Shown here piece by piece: positions 34,554-43,764 of a stretch of 64,000 nucleotides of DNA. Made by a program: the position numbers and the translations under genes. Numbering within the stretch: position 1 is the stretch's first letter; every line of letters begins with the position of its first letter. This DNA comes from Bacteroidota bacterium. GTDB lineage: Bacteria; Bacteroidota; Bacteroidia; Bacteroidales; Dysgonomonadaceae. The stretch lies in assembly GCA_023437305.1 (NCBI GenBank), contig JAEZGN010000004.1:307157-371156 (forward strand), in the 5' to 3' direction. The notes below the pieces were generated by a model. It did no database searches. It was not told the DNA's origin and worked only from the letters and a program-made list of their open reading frames with translations.

Positions 34554-35126
34554 ATGAAAAAAGTTTTAATAATTAACGGACATCCCGACAAAGAAAGCTT
34601 TTGCTTTGGGCTGCATCAGCAATACAAGAAAGGTACTCTGGCAAAAGGAAATGAAGTAAAAGAGATCATCCTCGCTGAAATGACTTTCAATCCCATACTT
34701 ATGTATGGCTATCGCAAAAGAACGAAACTCGAGCCCGATCTGTTGGAAGCTTGGGACAAGTTGCAATGGGCAGAACATATTGTTTGGATTTACCCTACAT
34801 GGTGGGCATCCCCTCCTGCTCTTTTGAAAGGATTTATAGAAAGAGTATTCCTTCCGGGATTCACTTTTGAATATCAGGAAAAGTCTCCGTTTCCAAAAAA
34901 ACTATTGATAGGAAAAACATCCGAAATCATCAGTACGATGGATGCTCCTGTTTTTTATTACAAATGGATAGTAAAAGATATCGGAGGAAAAATGATAAGA
35001 AAAAATATCGGTGCATTTTGCGGTATTAAAAATATCAGGACAACTTATCTGGCAACACTAAAAGGATCAACTCCCGAACAACGGGAAAAATGGTTAAACA
35101 AAATAGAGCTATTAGCTCGTAAATAA
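34554..35126 (+). CDS. NAD(P)H-dependent flavodoxin-fold oxidoreductase (quinone reductase/KefF-like)
   Basis: A 190-residue protein of the NQO1/MdaB/KefF family. The flavin phosphate-binding start is INGHPDKESFCFGL near residue 7; IYPTWWASPPALLKGFIERVF near 79 (family block, with FLPGFTFEY following) matches closely. Such proteins reduce quinones with two electrons or act as ancillary subunits of transporters. It sits within the trp operon between trpD and an MFS gene, and its stop shares one base with that gene's start, so the two are likely a functional pair. No link to tryptophan is known to me. Confidence 0.88.
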   Translation: MKKVLIINGHPDKESFCFGLHQQYKKGTLAKGNEVKEIILAEMTFNPILMYGYRKRTKLEPDLLEAWDKLQWAEHIVWIYPTWWASPPALLKGFIERVFLPGFTFEYQEKSPFPKKLLIGKTSEIISTMDAPVFYYKWIVKDIGGKMIRKNIGAFCGIKNIRTTYLATLKGSTPEQREKWLNKIELLARK

Positions 35127-36304
35127 TGGATATAACGACGAATACAATATCGAAAGAACGTATACGATTAGCTATTTTCTGTCTGTATTTTTGTTCGGGT
35201 ATGTGCTTTTCCAGCTGGGCTAGCCGGATTCCCGATATAAAGAATTCGTTGGGACTGGGTGATGCCGCATGGGGTACTATCCTGTTAATGATCCCTATCG
35301 GACAAATATGTGGAATGACCATATCAGGCTTACTCATATCCAGAGTGGGAAGTAAACGTATTTTACCCTTAGCTCTTACAGGCTATGTCTTAGCACTACT
35401 GCTTATAGGGCTTTCAGGTTCTGAATATGCCTTGATTATGAGTCTAATATTTTTCGGATTTTGCGGCAACTTCTGCAATATATCGGTCAATACTCAGGCT
35501 GTAACGCTTGAAGCTACTTATAATAAACCGATCATGGCCTCCTTTCATGGGGGGTGGAGCTTAGCCGGGTTAGCGGGTGCATCTGTAGGGTTATTAATGG
35601 CATCGTTAAAATTCAAACCTATCTATCATTTTTGCATTATCGGAACGCTTGTTCTTATAGCTCTCTATCTCAATATGCGCTATCTTCAGACAGATATAAA
35701 AAAGCAAAAAGACCCGTCGGATGTTACAGCCAGAAAAAAGAATAAGCCGGAGAAGTTTCTGTTCTTACTGGGTATCGTTGCTTTTTGTGGCATGGCTGCC
35801 GAGGGTGCTATGGCCGACTGGAGCGGGCTTTACCTGATAGATGTAGTAGGTACTCCCGTACATATGGCTCCTATCGGGCTAGCGGCATATATGATAACGA
35901 TGGCATCAGGAAGATTTGTTATCGACAAAGCTACTCAGAAATGGGATTCGCAACGTGTTGTTCAAGTCGGAGGTATCCTTATAGCAACAGGACTGTTCAC
36001 TGCTGTAGCATTTCCGCATTTCATAACTACTATCATAGCCTTTATGATTATCGGGTTGGGTACGGCAGGTATTGTGCCCACAGTGTATAGCATTGCCGGA
36101 CAGAAGACAAAGATATCAACCAGCATAGCTTTGACGCTTGTATCCAGTGTAAGTTTCCTCGGCTTTCTGATGGGACCTCCTCTGATCGGGTATATTGCAA
36201 GTGCAACCAACTTGCGATATTCTTATGCACTGATAGGTATGTTTGGTATTTGCATTGTAGCATTGGCGTCTGTTATTAACGTTCTGAAGAAAGAAAAACA
36301 ATAA
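35126..36304 (+). CDS. MFS transporter (YbjJ-like)
   Basis: A 392-residue membrane protein with about 12 helices. The early part FCLYFCSGMCFSSWASRIPD and the loop RVGSKRIL after the second helix match the Major Facilitator Superfamily; a charged cytoplasmic loop (about 190-212) divides the two halves. Resemblance is closest to E. coli YbjJ-type proteins. The substrate is unknown. It starts on the last base of the flavoprotein stop codon and ends 8 bp before trpC. Export of indole, tryptophan or an aromatic by-product would fit the operon, but that is a guess. Confidence 0.87.
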   Translation: MDITTNTISKERIRLAIFCLYFCSGMCFSSWASRIPDIKNSLGLGDAAWGTILLMIPIGQICGMTISGLLISRVGSKRILPLALTGYVLALLLIGLSGSEYALIMSLIFFGFCGNFCNISVNTQAVTLEATYNKPIMASFHGGWSLAGLAGASVGLLMASLKFKPIYHFCIIGTLVLIALYLNMRYLQTDIKKQKDPSDVTARKKNKPEKFLFLLGIVAFCGMAAEGAMADWSGLYLIDVVGTPVHMAPIGLAAYMITMASGRFVIDKATQKWDSQRVVQVGGILIATGLFTAVAFPHFITTIIAFMIIGLGTAGIVPTVYSIAGQKTKISTSIALTLVSSVSFLGFLMGPPLIGYIASATNLRYSYALIGMFGICIVALASVINVLKKEKQ

Positions 36305-36312
36305 AATAAGAT

Positions 36313-37095
36313 ATGACTAATATTTTAGATAAGATAATTGCAAACAAACGGTTGGAAGTAGAAAGACATAAAAAAGACACCTCTATCAACGAGTTAGAAA
36401 AAAGATTATCGACAATCACTACTCCTGCCTCATTTAAAGAAGCTATCAAGAATTCAAGAACAGGAATTATTGCGGAATTTAAGCGTCGGTCACCTTCTCG
36501 TGACTGGATCTTTAAAGATGCAAAAATAGAAGACGTAATTCCTCTATACTCCCAAAACGGAGCCAGTGCCATATCTGTACTTACCGACATGGATTTCTTT
36601 GGAGGGGAATTAGCTGATCTGGAATTAGCCGGAAGTCTTACAAAAACGCCATTATTACGTAAAGATTTCGTAGTGGATGAATACCAATTGTATCAGGCTA
36701 AAATATCGGGAGCCAGTGCCATATTGCTGATTGCCTCAGCTCTGACGATAGATGAGACAAAACAACTGGCACAGAAAGCAAAGGAACTAAACCTTGATGT
36801 TTTGTTAGAGATTCACCACGAACAAGAGCTTCATCATATCAATGATAAAGTAGACGTTGTAGGAGTCAACAACCGCAATCTGGGAACCTTTGTTACAGAT
36901 ATACAAATCTCTTTTGACTTGGCAGATAAGATACCGAATGACTTTATTAAGATATCCGAAAGTGGTATATCTGAACCTCAAACGGTTATTGAACTGCAAC
37001 AGGCAGGATACAAAGGATTCCTGATGGGAGAGAACTTTATGAAAACAAGTAATCCGGGGAAAGCATTGGAAGACTTTATAAACCAATTGGCATGA
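36313..37095 (+). CDS. trpC: Indole-3-glycerol phosphate synthase
   Basis: A 260-residue TIM-barrel enzyme that closes the indole ring. The N-terminal KRLEVERHKK helix is followed by the catalytic Lys in IIAEFKRRSPSRDW near residue 52. LLRKDFVVDEYQ near 115, VGVNNRNLGTF near 182 and SESGISEP near 217 are the remaining signature blocks. It is a separate protein, not fused to trpF. It overlaps trpF by four bases (ATGA), so the two are translationally coupled. Confidence 0.96.
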   Translation: MTNILDKIIANKRLEVERHKKDTSINELEKRLSTITTPASFKEAIKNSRTGIIAEFKRRSPSRDWIFKDAKIEDVIPLYSQNGASAISVLTDMDFFGGELADLELAGSLTKTPLLRKDFVVDEYQLYQAKISGASAILLIASALTIDETKQLAQKAKELNLDVLLEIHHEQELHHINDKVDVVGVNNRNLGTFVTDIQISFDLADKIPNDFIKISESGISEPQTVIELQQAGYKGFLMGENFMKTSNPGKALEDFINQLA

Positions 37096-37715
37096 AGATC
37101 AAAGTCTGCGGGATGAAATATCCTGAGAATATACAGGAGTTAAACAAATTATCTATTGATTATATGGGAATGATATTCTATCAGAAATCACCCCGCTATA
37201 TCGATTATCAACTATGTCAAAACGTAGGGAATATAGACTCTAGTAATATAAAAAGAGTAGGCGTATTTGTGAATTCAACAGTAGATTACATCGTTGAAAT
37301 GATTGATAGATATAAGCTAGACTTAATCCAGCTACATGGAAACGAATCTCCTGACTTTTGCGCCGAGCTAAACAAGTTTATCCCTATAATTAAAGCCTTT
37401 AGTATTTCCGAAGCTTCTGACTTTGAACAGACTAAAGCATACGAAGGGCTTCGGGGATATTTCTTATTCGATACCAAAACTTCACAATATGGAGGCTCGG
37501 GGAAAAAGTTCGATTGGAATATACTAGATGCTTATGACGAAGATACTCCATTCTTCCTTAGTGGGGGAATATCAGCTGAAGACGTTAAGCAAATAAAAGC
37601 AATAAAACATCCTCGGCTATACGGAGTAGACCTTAATAGCAAATTTGAAACAGAACCGGGGTTAAAAGACATACAACTACTTGATCAATTTATAAAACAA
37701 CTAAGAAATGAATAG
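37092..37715 (+). CDS. trpF: Phosphoribosylanthranilate isomerase
   Basis: A 207-residue TIM-barrel isomerase. KVCGMKYPENI at the N-terminus carries the catalytic Cys (C5... in KIKVCG), the YMGMIFYQKSPRYI block follows near 25, IQLHGNESPDFC near 79, and GVDLNSKFETEPGLKD near 177 supplies the catalytic Asp. Overlaps with trpC (4 bases) and trpA (8 bases) make a tight trpC-trpF-trpA block. Confidence 0.95.
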   Translation: MKIKVCGMKYPENIQELNKLSIDYMGMIFYQKSPRYIDYQLCQNVGNIDSSNIKRVGVFVNSTVDYIVEMIDRYKLDLIQLHGNESPDFCAELNKFIPIIKAFSISEASDFEQTKAYEGLRGYFLFDTKTSQYGGSGKKFDWNILDAYDEDTPFFLSGGISAEDVKQIKAIKHPRLYGVDLNSKFETEPGLKDIQLLDQFIKQLRNE

Positions 37716-38481
37716 AATAAAACAACTGTTTGAAAAAAAACACAAGAATATATTATCTATCTATTTTACAGCCGGGTTTCCGCAATTAAATGACACCGGC
37801 AATGTTATTCGCGAATTAGAAGCAAATGGTATCGACCTGATAGAAATAGGTATTCCATTTTCAGACCCGATGGCCGATGGCCCAACTATTCAGGAAAGTG
37901 GAACAATTGCTCTTCGCAATGGCATGACATTAAAGGTCTTGTTCGAACAGTTGAAAGACATCCGCAGCGATGTGACTATACCTCTCATTCTGATGGGTTA
38001 TCTCAATCCGATTATGCAATATGGTTTTGAGAACTTTTGTAAACAATGTAAAGAAACAGGTATAGACGGAGCTATCATTCCCGATCTTCCGTTCAATGAC
38101 TATATATCTCAATATAAACCAATAGCAGACAAATACGATATAAAAATAGTTATGCTCATCACCCCTGAAACTTCAGATGAGCGTATCCGCTTGATAGATG
38201 AACATACCGATGGTTTTATCTATATGGTTTCGTCGGCATCGACTACCGGTGCACAAAGTAATTTTGATGATAAAAAGCAAGCTTATTTCCGAAAAATAAA
38301 CGAAATGAATCTTCGCAATCCCCGCTTGATCGGATTCGGTATATCTAACAAAGCCACGTTAGAAGCAGCACAAGAGAATGCTAGCGGAGCAATTATAGGA
38401 AGTAAATTTATCACATTGCTAAAAGAAAGTGCCAATATAAAAGAGGCAGTAAAAGCTCTAAAAGAAGCGTTGAGTAAATAA
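37708..38481 (+). CDS. trpA: Tryptophan synthase alpha chain
   Basis: A 257-residue subunit that cleaves indole-3-glycerol phosphate and passes indole to TrpB. The catalytic Glu is E46 and the Asp D57 in LIEIGIPFSDPMADGPTIQ. MGYLNPIMQYG near 97, PDLPFNDY near 125, and the GFGISNKATLE block near 210 follow. It is the last gene of the operon, followed by a hairpin. The usual partner gene trpB is the first gene, about 7.6 kb upstream. Confidence 0.96.
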   Translation: MNRIKQLFEKKHKNILSIYFTAGFPQLNDTGNVIRELEANGIDLIEIGIPFSDPMADGPTIQESGTIALRNGMTLKVLFEQLKDIRSDVTIPLILMGYLNPIMQYGFENFCKQCKETGIDGAIIPDLPFNDYISQYKPIADKYDIKIVMLITPETSDERIRLIDEHTDGFIYMVSSASTTGAQSNFDDKKQAYFRKINEMNLRNPRLIGFGISNKATLEAAQENASGAIIGSKFITLLKESANIKEAVKALKEALSK

Positions 38482-38483
38482 AA

Positions 38484-38520
38484 AATCCTTTACTTATCAT
38501 AGTTCTATAAGTAAAGGATT
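38484..38520. terminator. Terminator at the end of the trp operon
   Basis: A perfect 14-bp stem (38484-38497 with 38507-38520) just after the trpA stop. The T-run is on the minus-strand side, so it should act best on the convergent barrel gene and weakly on trp. Confidence 0.7.
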
Positions 38521-38542
38521 CCGGTTATTTTGTAATATCCAA

Positions 38543-39736
38543 TTAGAAGGTATATCCTAAAACTATGTTATAGGATTTGAATCGATCATTATAGTTTTCT
38601 TTTGATGTATCTTCTTTCAGATATCGTTCCATTGAAGCCTGAACAAAGACAGAATGTTTGTTTTTCAGCATATAAGATGCTCCTATATTAAGATAACAAC
38701 CTACAAATGGGCTTCTAAGTTCGTATTTTTGCCAACTATTAGACCATTCACTAACCATAAATTTACTGTCGTCCCCCAGCAAGTTTGTATAAGCTATTCC
38801 GGCACCTACCATTGGCTGTATTTTGTTTAATGAAAATTTGTACTCTGCACCTAACTTTCCTGTAATAATTATAGCTTTCAATTTGAATTCTGATTCTCCA
38901 TCAAGAAAATATGGAAGAGCTTGCGAAAAAGATAAACGCGAGAAGGACATATCCAATTGCAAGGCGAATGATTTAGACCAGCGAGGATTATACAATTTCA
39001 TCTTTCCTCCTATAACAGGTTGTGTTCCTTTAAGAGTACAGTAGCTATATCCCGAATAGCTATTCAACGAATAAGTTTGTAGCTGTACTCCTGCATAAAC
39101 AGAGAATGCCGTTTTGATAGAATTTTCATCCGGGTGCTTATTTTCAAAGATAACGCATTCTTCTCCCGTAGTACATACTTTATCATGATATGTTTTTGCT
39201 ATTTCAATAAAAGTCTTTTGACTAAAATCCATCTTATTCAAATTATTCACAATAGATGGATAATCATTAAAATAATAACTAATAAGATTCTTATATTTAT
39301 TATCCTGAATAATACGTCGATCTCTTTCAACATCAGGAGCCTTCGATATTTCTATCATCTTACCATCTTTCTCGAAGAAAAAGTATTTTTTAGCAGTCGT
39401 ATCATAGTAATACAGGTTCATCATACCTTCTACCAAATATTCAAGAAAAAATTTCTGGGGAATACTATCTATTGTCACTTCACGCGTAACATAGTATTTT
39501 CCTTCATCTGAGAATCTATAACCTGCAATATCACCGGGATAATATATTTTTTCAGCCTGCTCAGATTTGAATGTACATCGTGTTGCATTTATGGCATCCG
39601 TTCTAAAATCAATCAGGCCAGATATTGTATCGTTATCATTGGTGATTATATAGCCTTTTTTATAATTATTTTGGGCATTAAGAGAGGCTAATAATACTAA
39701 AGAAATAAATGGGCATAGAAATAGTTTTCTTTTCAT
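38543..39736 (-). CDS. Outer-membrane beta-barrel protein with N-terminal extension
   Basis: A 397-residue protein with a signal peptide (MKRKLFLCPFISLVLLASLNAQ). Residues about 25-130 look like a small beta domain (KKGYIITNDNDTISGLIDF), about 130-205 are mixed, and 210-397 show alternating beta strands ending in YNIVLGYTF, the terminal Phe fitting an outer-membrane barrel. The protein family has no function I can name. Two Cys (CTTGEEC) may form a disulfide in the middle part. It is a single gene sharing a terminator with the trp operon. Confidence 0.75.
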   Translation of the reverse strand: MKRKLFLCPFISLVLLASLNAQNNYKKGYIITNDNDTISGLIDFRTDAINATRCTFKSEQAEKIYYPGDIAGYRFSDEGKYYVTREVTIDSIPQKFFLEYLVEGMMNLYYYDTTAKKYFFFEKDGKMIEISKAPDVERDRRIIQDNKYKNLISYYFNDYPSIVNNLNKMDFSQKTFIEIAKTYHDKVCTTGEECVIFENKHPDENSIKTAFSVYAGVQLQTYSLNSYSGYSYCTLKGTQPVIGGKMKLYNPRWSKSFALQLDMSFSRLSFSQALPYFLDGESEFKLKAIIITGKLGAEYKFSLNKIQPMVGAGIAYTNLLGDDSKFMVSEWSNSWQKYELRSPFVGCYLNIGASYMLKNKHSVFVQASMERYLKEDTSKENYNDRFKSYNIVLGYTF

Positions 39737-39842
39737 AAATTCAGTTTTTCATAGTGTGGGATTTTAAAAACGAAAAGCGAATGTATTAAAAAATTAAACA
39801 AAAAAGAACATCTTTTAATATATATTTCATAGCAAAAAATAA

Positions 39843-39850
39843 TATCTTTG
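39843..39850 (+). promoter_or_regulatory. Candidate -7 element for the phosphoethanolamine transferase gene
   Basis: TATCTTTG, a full TAnnTTTG match, lies 34 bases before the ATG at 39885. Confidence 0.55.
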
Positions 39851-39884
39851 CTCAGCAACTCAAGCACGACTTTTTACCCCGTTA

Positions 39885-41531
39885 ATGACTAAGATTAAAG
39901 AATATACAAAGTGGATAGGAAAGCTTATATACAGATATAAATTTACTATACTTACTCTAATATACATTGGACTCATAGCCTTTCTGCCTATCCATTTGGC
40001 ACCAAGTATCCCGATGGCTATACATGTAGCTTCATTCTTATTCATCATTAATACATTAGCCAAGACCAAATACACATTTCTTCTTACCTTTATACTCGCA
40101 TTTATACTTACGTTCAATGCATATTTCGCATTTGTCTTAGGGAGTGATATCTCATTGGATATGATGGCTTCAATATTCGAGACCCATACGACAGAAGCCG
40201 CGAGTATGCTGAAAGGCGGAGTGCTGATTGGTAGCCTGATAGCATTAGTGGCTACAACCTTGCTTCTGTGGCTATCAGAAAAAGAACTTAAGGAAGCTAG
40301 GCTTTCTATAAAATGGTCTTTAATCGGATTGTTTATTTATCTCTTATTATTCTTGCCGTTTGTTTGTTACAAACGCATCGCTTACGAATATCAAGAAGAC
40401 CTGTTTTCAGAATTCCCTCTTCGGGTAGGGCAAGATAAAGTAAATATGTATGCACCTATTCTCTATGGCAATATAGCAACAATTCTGGCTTACCAAGAAG
40501 AGATGGCGCAACTACGGAGGTTCGCTGATCAGAGCAGCAAAAAGCTGCCCGAAGGAATACTACTCAGCGATACAATACAAAAACCAGAGAAAATATATCT
40601 TGTAATCGGAGAGAGTGCCTATCGTAAGCATCTTTCTCTATACGGTTATCCGATAAAAACAACTCCGTTTTTGGATAGCTTGGCACAGGCTACACCCTCC
40701 CCTATAAATTACTATAATGGTATTGCAGCAGCACCTTTCACACGGAATGCTTTACGTATAGCTTTGTCTTTTGCATCGCCAACAGATATAACCCCGTTTT
40801 ATGAAGAAAAAACACTTATAAACCTAGCCAATGATGCGGGATATGAAACTTATTGGTTATCCAATCAAGGAGCGTCGGGTATTCAGGATTCTTATTTGGG
40901 ATATTTAGCTGCCGGAACAAACAAAGCTGTATTTACTCAAGGTGGGTATCTGGCCAATGATGATTTCGATTTGATTCCGATACTAAAAGAAGAACATAAA
41001 CCGGATAAAAAACAATTCTTTATTCTACATCTGGTAGGAAGCCATAATAACTATTCGGACAGATATGATAAAATAGATGCCGAAGCAATACCAAGCTCGG
41101 GCTCATCTCTGCAAACAGACTACGACCGTTCTATACATCATACCGACAGGGTAATGCGTGAAATATATAAGGTGATGCAACAAGACTCTACGGCTGTCTT
41201 CTTGCATTTTTCTGATCATGGAGAAATATTAGGTAAAGGACACGGACCTTGGAAAAATGGTATTGCCCAATATGATATACCACTCATAACGATACAAAAG
41301 AATGAAAGTAGGATTAACTCCGTAATGGCTAAATACGTTGATCCTGTAACCAAGCTGATCAACAATTCGAGCACTATATATGTACTGGGAGAGATGATGG
41401 GATATATTATCCCACAGAAGTATATAGACAAATCGATAGAAGATGGACGCTATGTACGTCATAGCGATCAAAGCTATTCTCCATATTCTGAAATAAAAGA
41501 AGAACCCGAATACATCAAGTTTAAGTATTAA
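39885..41531 (+). CDS. Phosphoethanolamine transferase-like protein (EptA family)
   Basis: A 548-residue inner-membrane enzyme with about five helices in residues 18-165 and a large periplasmic sulfatase-fold domain. LVIGESAYRKHLSLYGY (E243) is the metal-binding block, the likely nucleophile is T286 in AAPFTRNALRIALSF, and FLHFSDHGEILGKGHGPW near 440 provides the remaining metal ligands. EptA-like enzymes move phosphoethanolamine from phosphatidylethanolamine to lipid A, which can reduce binding of cationic peptides; whether lipid A or another glycan is the target here is unknown. No lipid A gene is adjacent. Confidence 0.9.
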   Translation: MTKIKEYTKWIGKLIYRYKFTILTLIYIGLIAFLPIHLAPSIPMAIHVASFLFIINTLAKTKYTFLLTFILAFILTFNAYFAFVLGSDISLDMMASIFETHTTEAASMLKGGVLIGSLIALVATTLLLWLSEKELKEARLSIKWSLIGLFIYLLLFLPFVCYKRIAYEYQEDLFSEFPLRVGQDKVNMYAPILYGNIATILAYQEEMAQLRRFADQSSKKLPEGILLSDTIQKPEKIYLVIGESAYRKHLSLYGYPIKTTPFLDSLAQATPSPINYYNGIAAAPFTRNALRIALSFASPTDITPFYEEKTLINLANDAGYETYWLSNQGASGIQDSYLGYLAAGTNKAVFTQGGYLANDDFDLIPILKEEHKPDKKQFFILHLVGSHNNYSDRYDKIDAEAIPSSGSSLQTDYDRSIHHTDRVMREIYKVMQQDSTAVFLHFSDHGEILGKGHGPWKNGIAQYDIPLITIQKNESRINSVMAKYVDPVTKLINNSSTIYVLGEMMGYIIPQKYIDKSIEDGRYVRHSDQSYSPYSEIKEEPEYIKFKY

Positions 41532-41638
41532 TTAATAAAAAATAAAGACTATTACGATAAGTAAATATCTATAAATATAAATAAGCAAATTAATCATAAA
41601 AGCAATCAGACTGTTTTATCTATATAGAGTCTTTTTGC

Positions 41639-41646
41639 TAACTTTG
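41639..41646 (+). promoter_or_regulatory. Candidate -7 element for dsbD
   Basis: TAACTTTG fits TAnnTTTG, 38 bases before the ATG, with TTTT 21 bases upstream at the -33 position. Confidence 0.5.
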
Positions 41647-41684
41647 AGCTTTCTATTTTAAAATAATTTGTATAGATACTTTCT

Positions 41685-43721
41685 ATGAAAAAAATAACAT
41701 TCTTATTTTTCCTATCAATCGTTCTGTCAATATCACTTTATGCTCAACAGCCTGCATCGTGGACAACCAAGCTTGTTGATAAAGGAAACGGAGAAGTTGA
41801 GTTAACCACAACTTTTCGGATAGATCCTACATGGCATATCTTTGACATAACTATTCCCGAAAATGGGCCGATGCCCACAACTATATCAATCGATAAGTTG
41901 AAAGGTGCAACTAAGATCGGCAACTTGAAAGCTGTCAATTCTAAGTTGAAGAAAAAATATGATGACATATTTCAGATGGAATATGGCTATTATGAGAATC
42001 AGGCTACTTTTGTTCAAACACTAAAAATAACCGACAAAGCAGCCTTTGCCCTCGAAGGAGATTTTCGTGGACAGGTATGTAGCGAGATTGACGGGCAGTG
42101 TATTCCAATAAAAATTGATCTGGACTTCAAATCAAAGGATTTACCGGCTACAGTTGTTGCATCTAAAGCAGGCGAATCTGACAGCGCATCGGAAGGATTA
42201 TCGGCCGAACAAGTTCCGGCAGACAGCTTATCTTCATCCGTATCAAGTGCCACGGCAAGCGTAAGCAGCGAAGAACTTTGGACTCCTGTAATAAGCGAAC
42301 TGAAAGCTTATGGTGCTGCCGGAGACACCTCCGACATGTCTCTCCTTTGGATTTTCTTGGGAGGTTTTGGTGGTGGGCTTATTGCCCTACTTACACCTTG
42401 TGTATGGCCGATGCTACCTATGACCGTCAGTTTTTTCCTTAAACGAAATAAGAAAGACAAAGGCAAAGCAATAAAAGACGCTATTACCTACGGAGTGGGA
42501 ATTATCATTATATATGTTACTCTCGGCTTATTAATAACCGGAATATTTGGAGCCAGTGCTCTGAATGATTTAGCCACGAGTGCTATATTCAATCTGTTAT
42601 TCTTTGCTTTGTTGGTTGTATTTGCGATATCATTCTTCGGTGCATTCGAGATGGTTTTGCCATCTTCATGGACTAATAAAATGGATCAGAAAGCCGATTC
42701 TACAACAGGTGTTATCAGTATCTTCTTTATGGCTTTTACACTGGCACTCGTTTCATTCTCGTGCACCGGGCCTATCATAGGCACATTATTGGTACAGGCC
42801 GCCGGGTCGGGCAGCATAATAGCTCCCGCAATCGGGATGTTGGGCTTTGCTGTAGCTTTGGCGATTCCATTCTCTCTATTTGCAATATTCCCTTCTTGGC
42901 TCGAAAGTATGCCGAAGTCGGGCGGATGGTTAAACTCAGTAAAAGTTGTATTAGGATTCTTAGAACTGGCGCTGGCACTGAAATTCTTATCAGTAGCCGA
43001 CCTTGCATACAAATGGGGTATATTAGACCGCGAAGTATTTCTCGTATTATGGATTGTGATATTCGTTTTACTTGGAGTTTACTTATTAGGTAAATTAAAA
43101 CTACCGCACGACAGCGATCTGAAATATGTATCTATTCCGCGTTTATTTATGGCTATTGTATCATTTGCTTTTGCGGTGTATATGGTTCCCGGCCTATGGG
43201 GTGCTCCTCTTAAAGCAATCAGTGCATTTGCTCCACCATTATATACTCAAGACTTTAGCCTTTACAATGGAGTTGTTCATGCCAAGTTTGAAGACTATGA
43301 GGCAGGAATGAAATATGCTCAGGAGAAAAACAAACCTGTTATTATAGACTTTTCGGGCTATGGTTGTGTAAACTGCCGCAAGATGGAAGCTTCTGTTTGG
43401 ACAGACCCGCGTGTAAAACAATTGCTTGACGAAGAGTATGTACTCATCACTCTGATGGTAGACGACAAAACCAAATTGAATGAAGTGATGGAAGTTCAGG
43501 AAAATGGTAAGACTACAAAATTGAGAACAATAGGTGACAAATGGAGTTATCTGCAACGACATAAATTTGCGACAAACTCTCAGCCTTATTATGTTCTTTT
43601 AGACCATGCCGGAAAACCAATAGGCCCATCATACGCATACGATGAAGATGTAAATAAATATATCGAATTCCTGAAAAAAGGACTGGATAATTTCAAAAAG
43701 AAAAAAGAAGACGTAAAATAA
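41685..43721 (+). CDS. dsbD: Thiol:disulfide interchange protein DsbD
   Basis: A 678-residue protein that carries electrons from cytoplasmic thioredoxin across the inner membrane to periplasmic thiols. A signal peptide (about 1-20) precedes the alpha domain with the Cys pair in VCSEIDGQC near 131-138. The membrane domain (about 220-510) has its redox cysteines in TPCVWP near 239 and SCTGP near 359. The C-terminal thioredoxin-like domain has GCVNCRK near 560. All six cysteines are present, so the relay looks complete. A short hairpin terminator follows directly. Confidence 0.93.
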   Translation: MKKITFLFFLSIVLSISLYAQQPASWTTKLVDKGNGEVELTTTFRIDPTWHIFDITIPENGPMPTTISIDKLKGATKIGNLKAVNSKLKKKYDDIFQMEYGYYENQATFVQTLKITDKAAFALEGDFRGQVCSEIDGQCIPIKIDLDFKSKDLPATVVASKAGESDSASEGLSAEQVPADSLSSSVSSATASVSSEELWTPVISELKAYGAAGDTSDMSLLWIFLGGFGGGLIALLTPCVWPMLPMTVSFFLKRNKKDKGKAIKDAITYGVGIIIIYVTLGLLITGIFGASALNDLATSAIFNLLFFALLVVFAISFFGAFEMVLPSSWTNKMDQKADSTTGVISIFFMAFTLALVSFSCTGPIIGTLLVQAAGSGSIIAPAIGMLGFAVALAIPFSLFAIFPSWLESMPKSGGWLNSVKVVLGFLELALALKFLSVADLAYKWGILDREVFLVLWIVIFVLLGVYLLGKLKLPHDSDLKYVSIPRLFMAIVSFAFAVYMVPGLWGAPLKAISAFAPPLYTQDFSLYNGVVHAKFEDYEAGMKYAQEKNKPVIIDFSGYGCVNCRKMEASVWTDPRVKQLLDEEYVLITLMVDDKTKLNEVMEVQENGKTTKLRTIGDKWSYLQRHKFATNSQPYYVLLDHAGKPIGPSYAYDEDVNKYIEFLKKGLDNFKKKKEDVK

Positions 43722-43725
43722 AATG

Positions 43726-43747
43726 AAAGCAGGCAGTAGCCTGCTTT
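43726..43747 (+). terminator. Terminator of dsbD
   Basis: A perfect 9-bp stem (43726-43734 with 43739-43747), loop AGTA, 4 bases after the dsbD stop. It argues against a mazG start at 43723. Confidence 0.7.
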
Positions 43748-43764
43748 CTCTAAATTTATACACG

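Noticed and set aside
43723..43764. Upstream start for mazG
   Set aside because: The segment runs through the dsbD terminator hairpin and is not part of the MazG domain.
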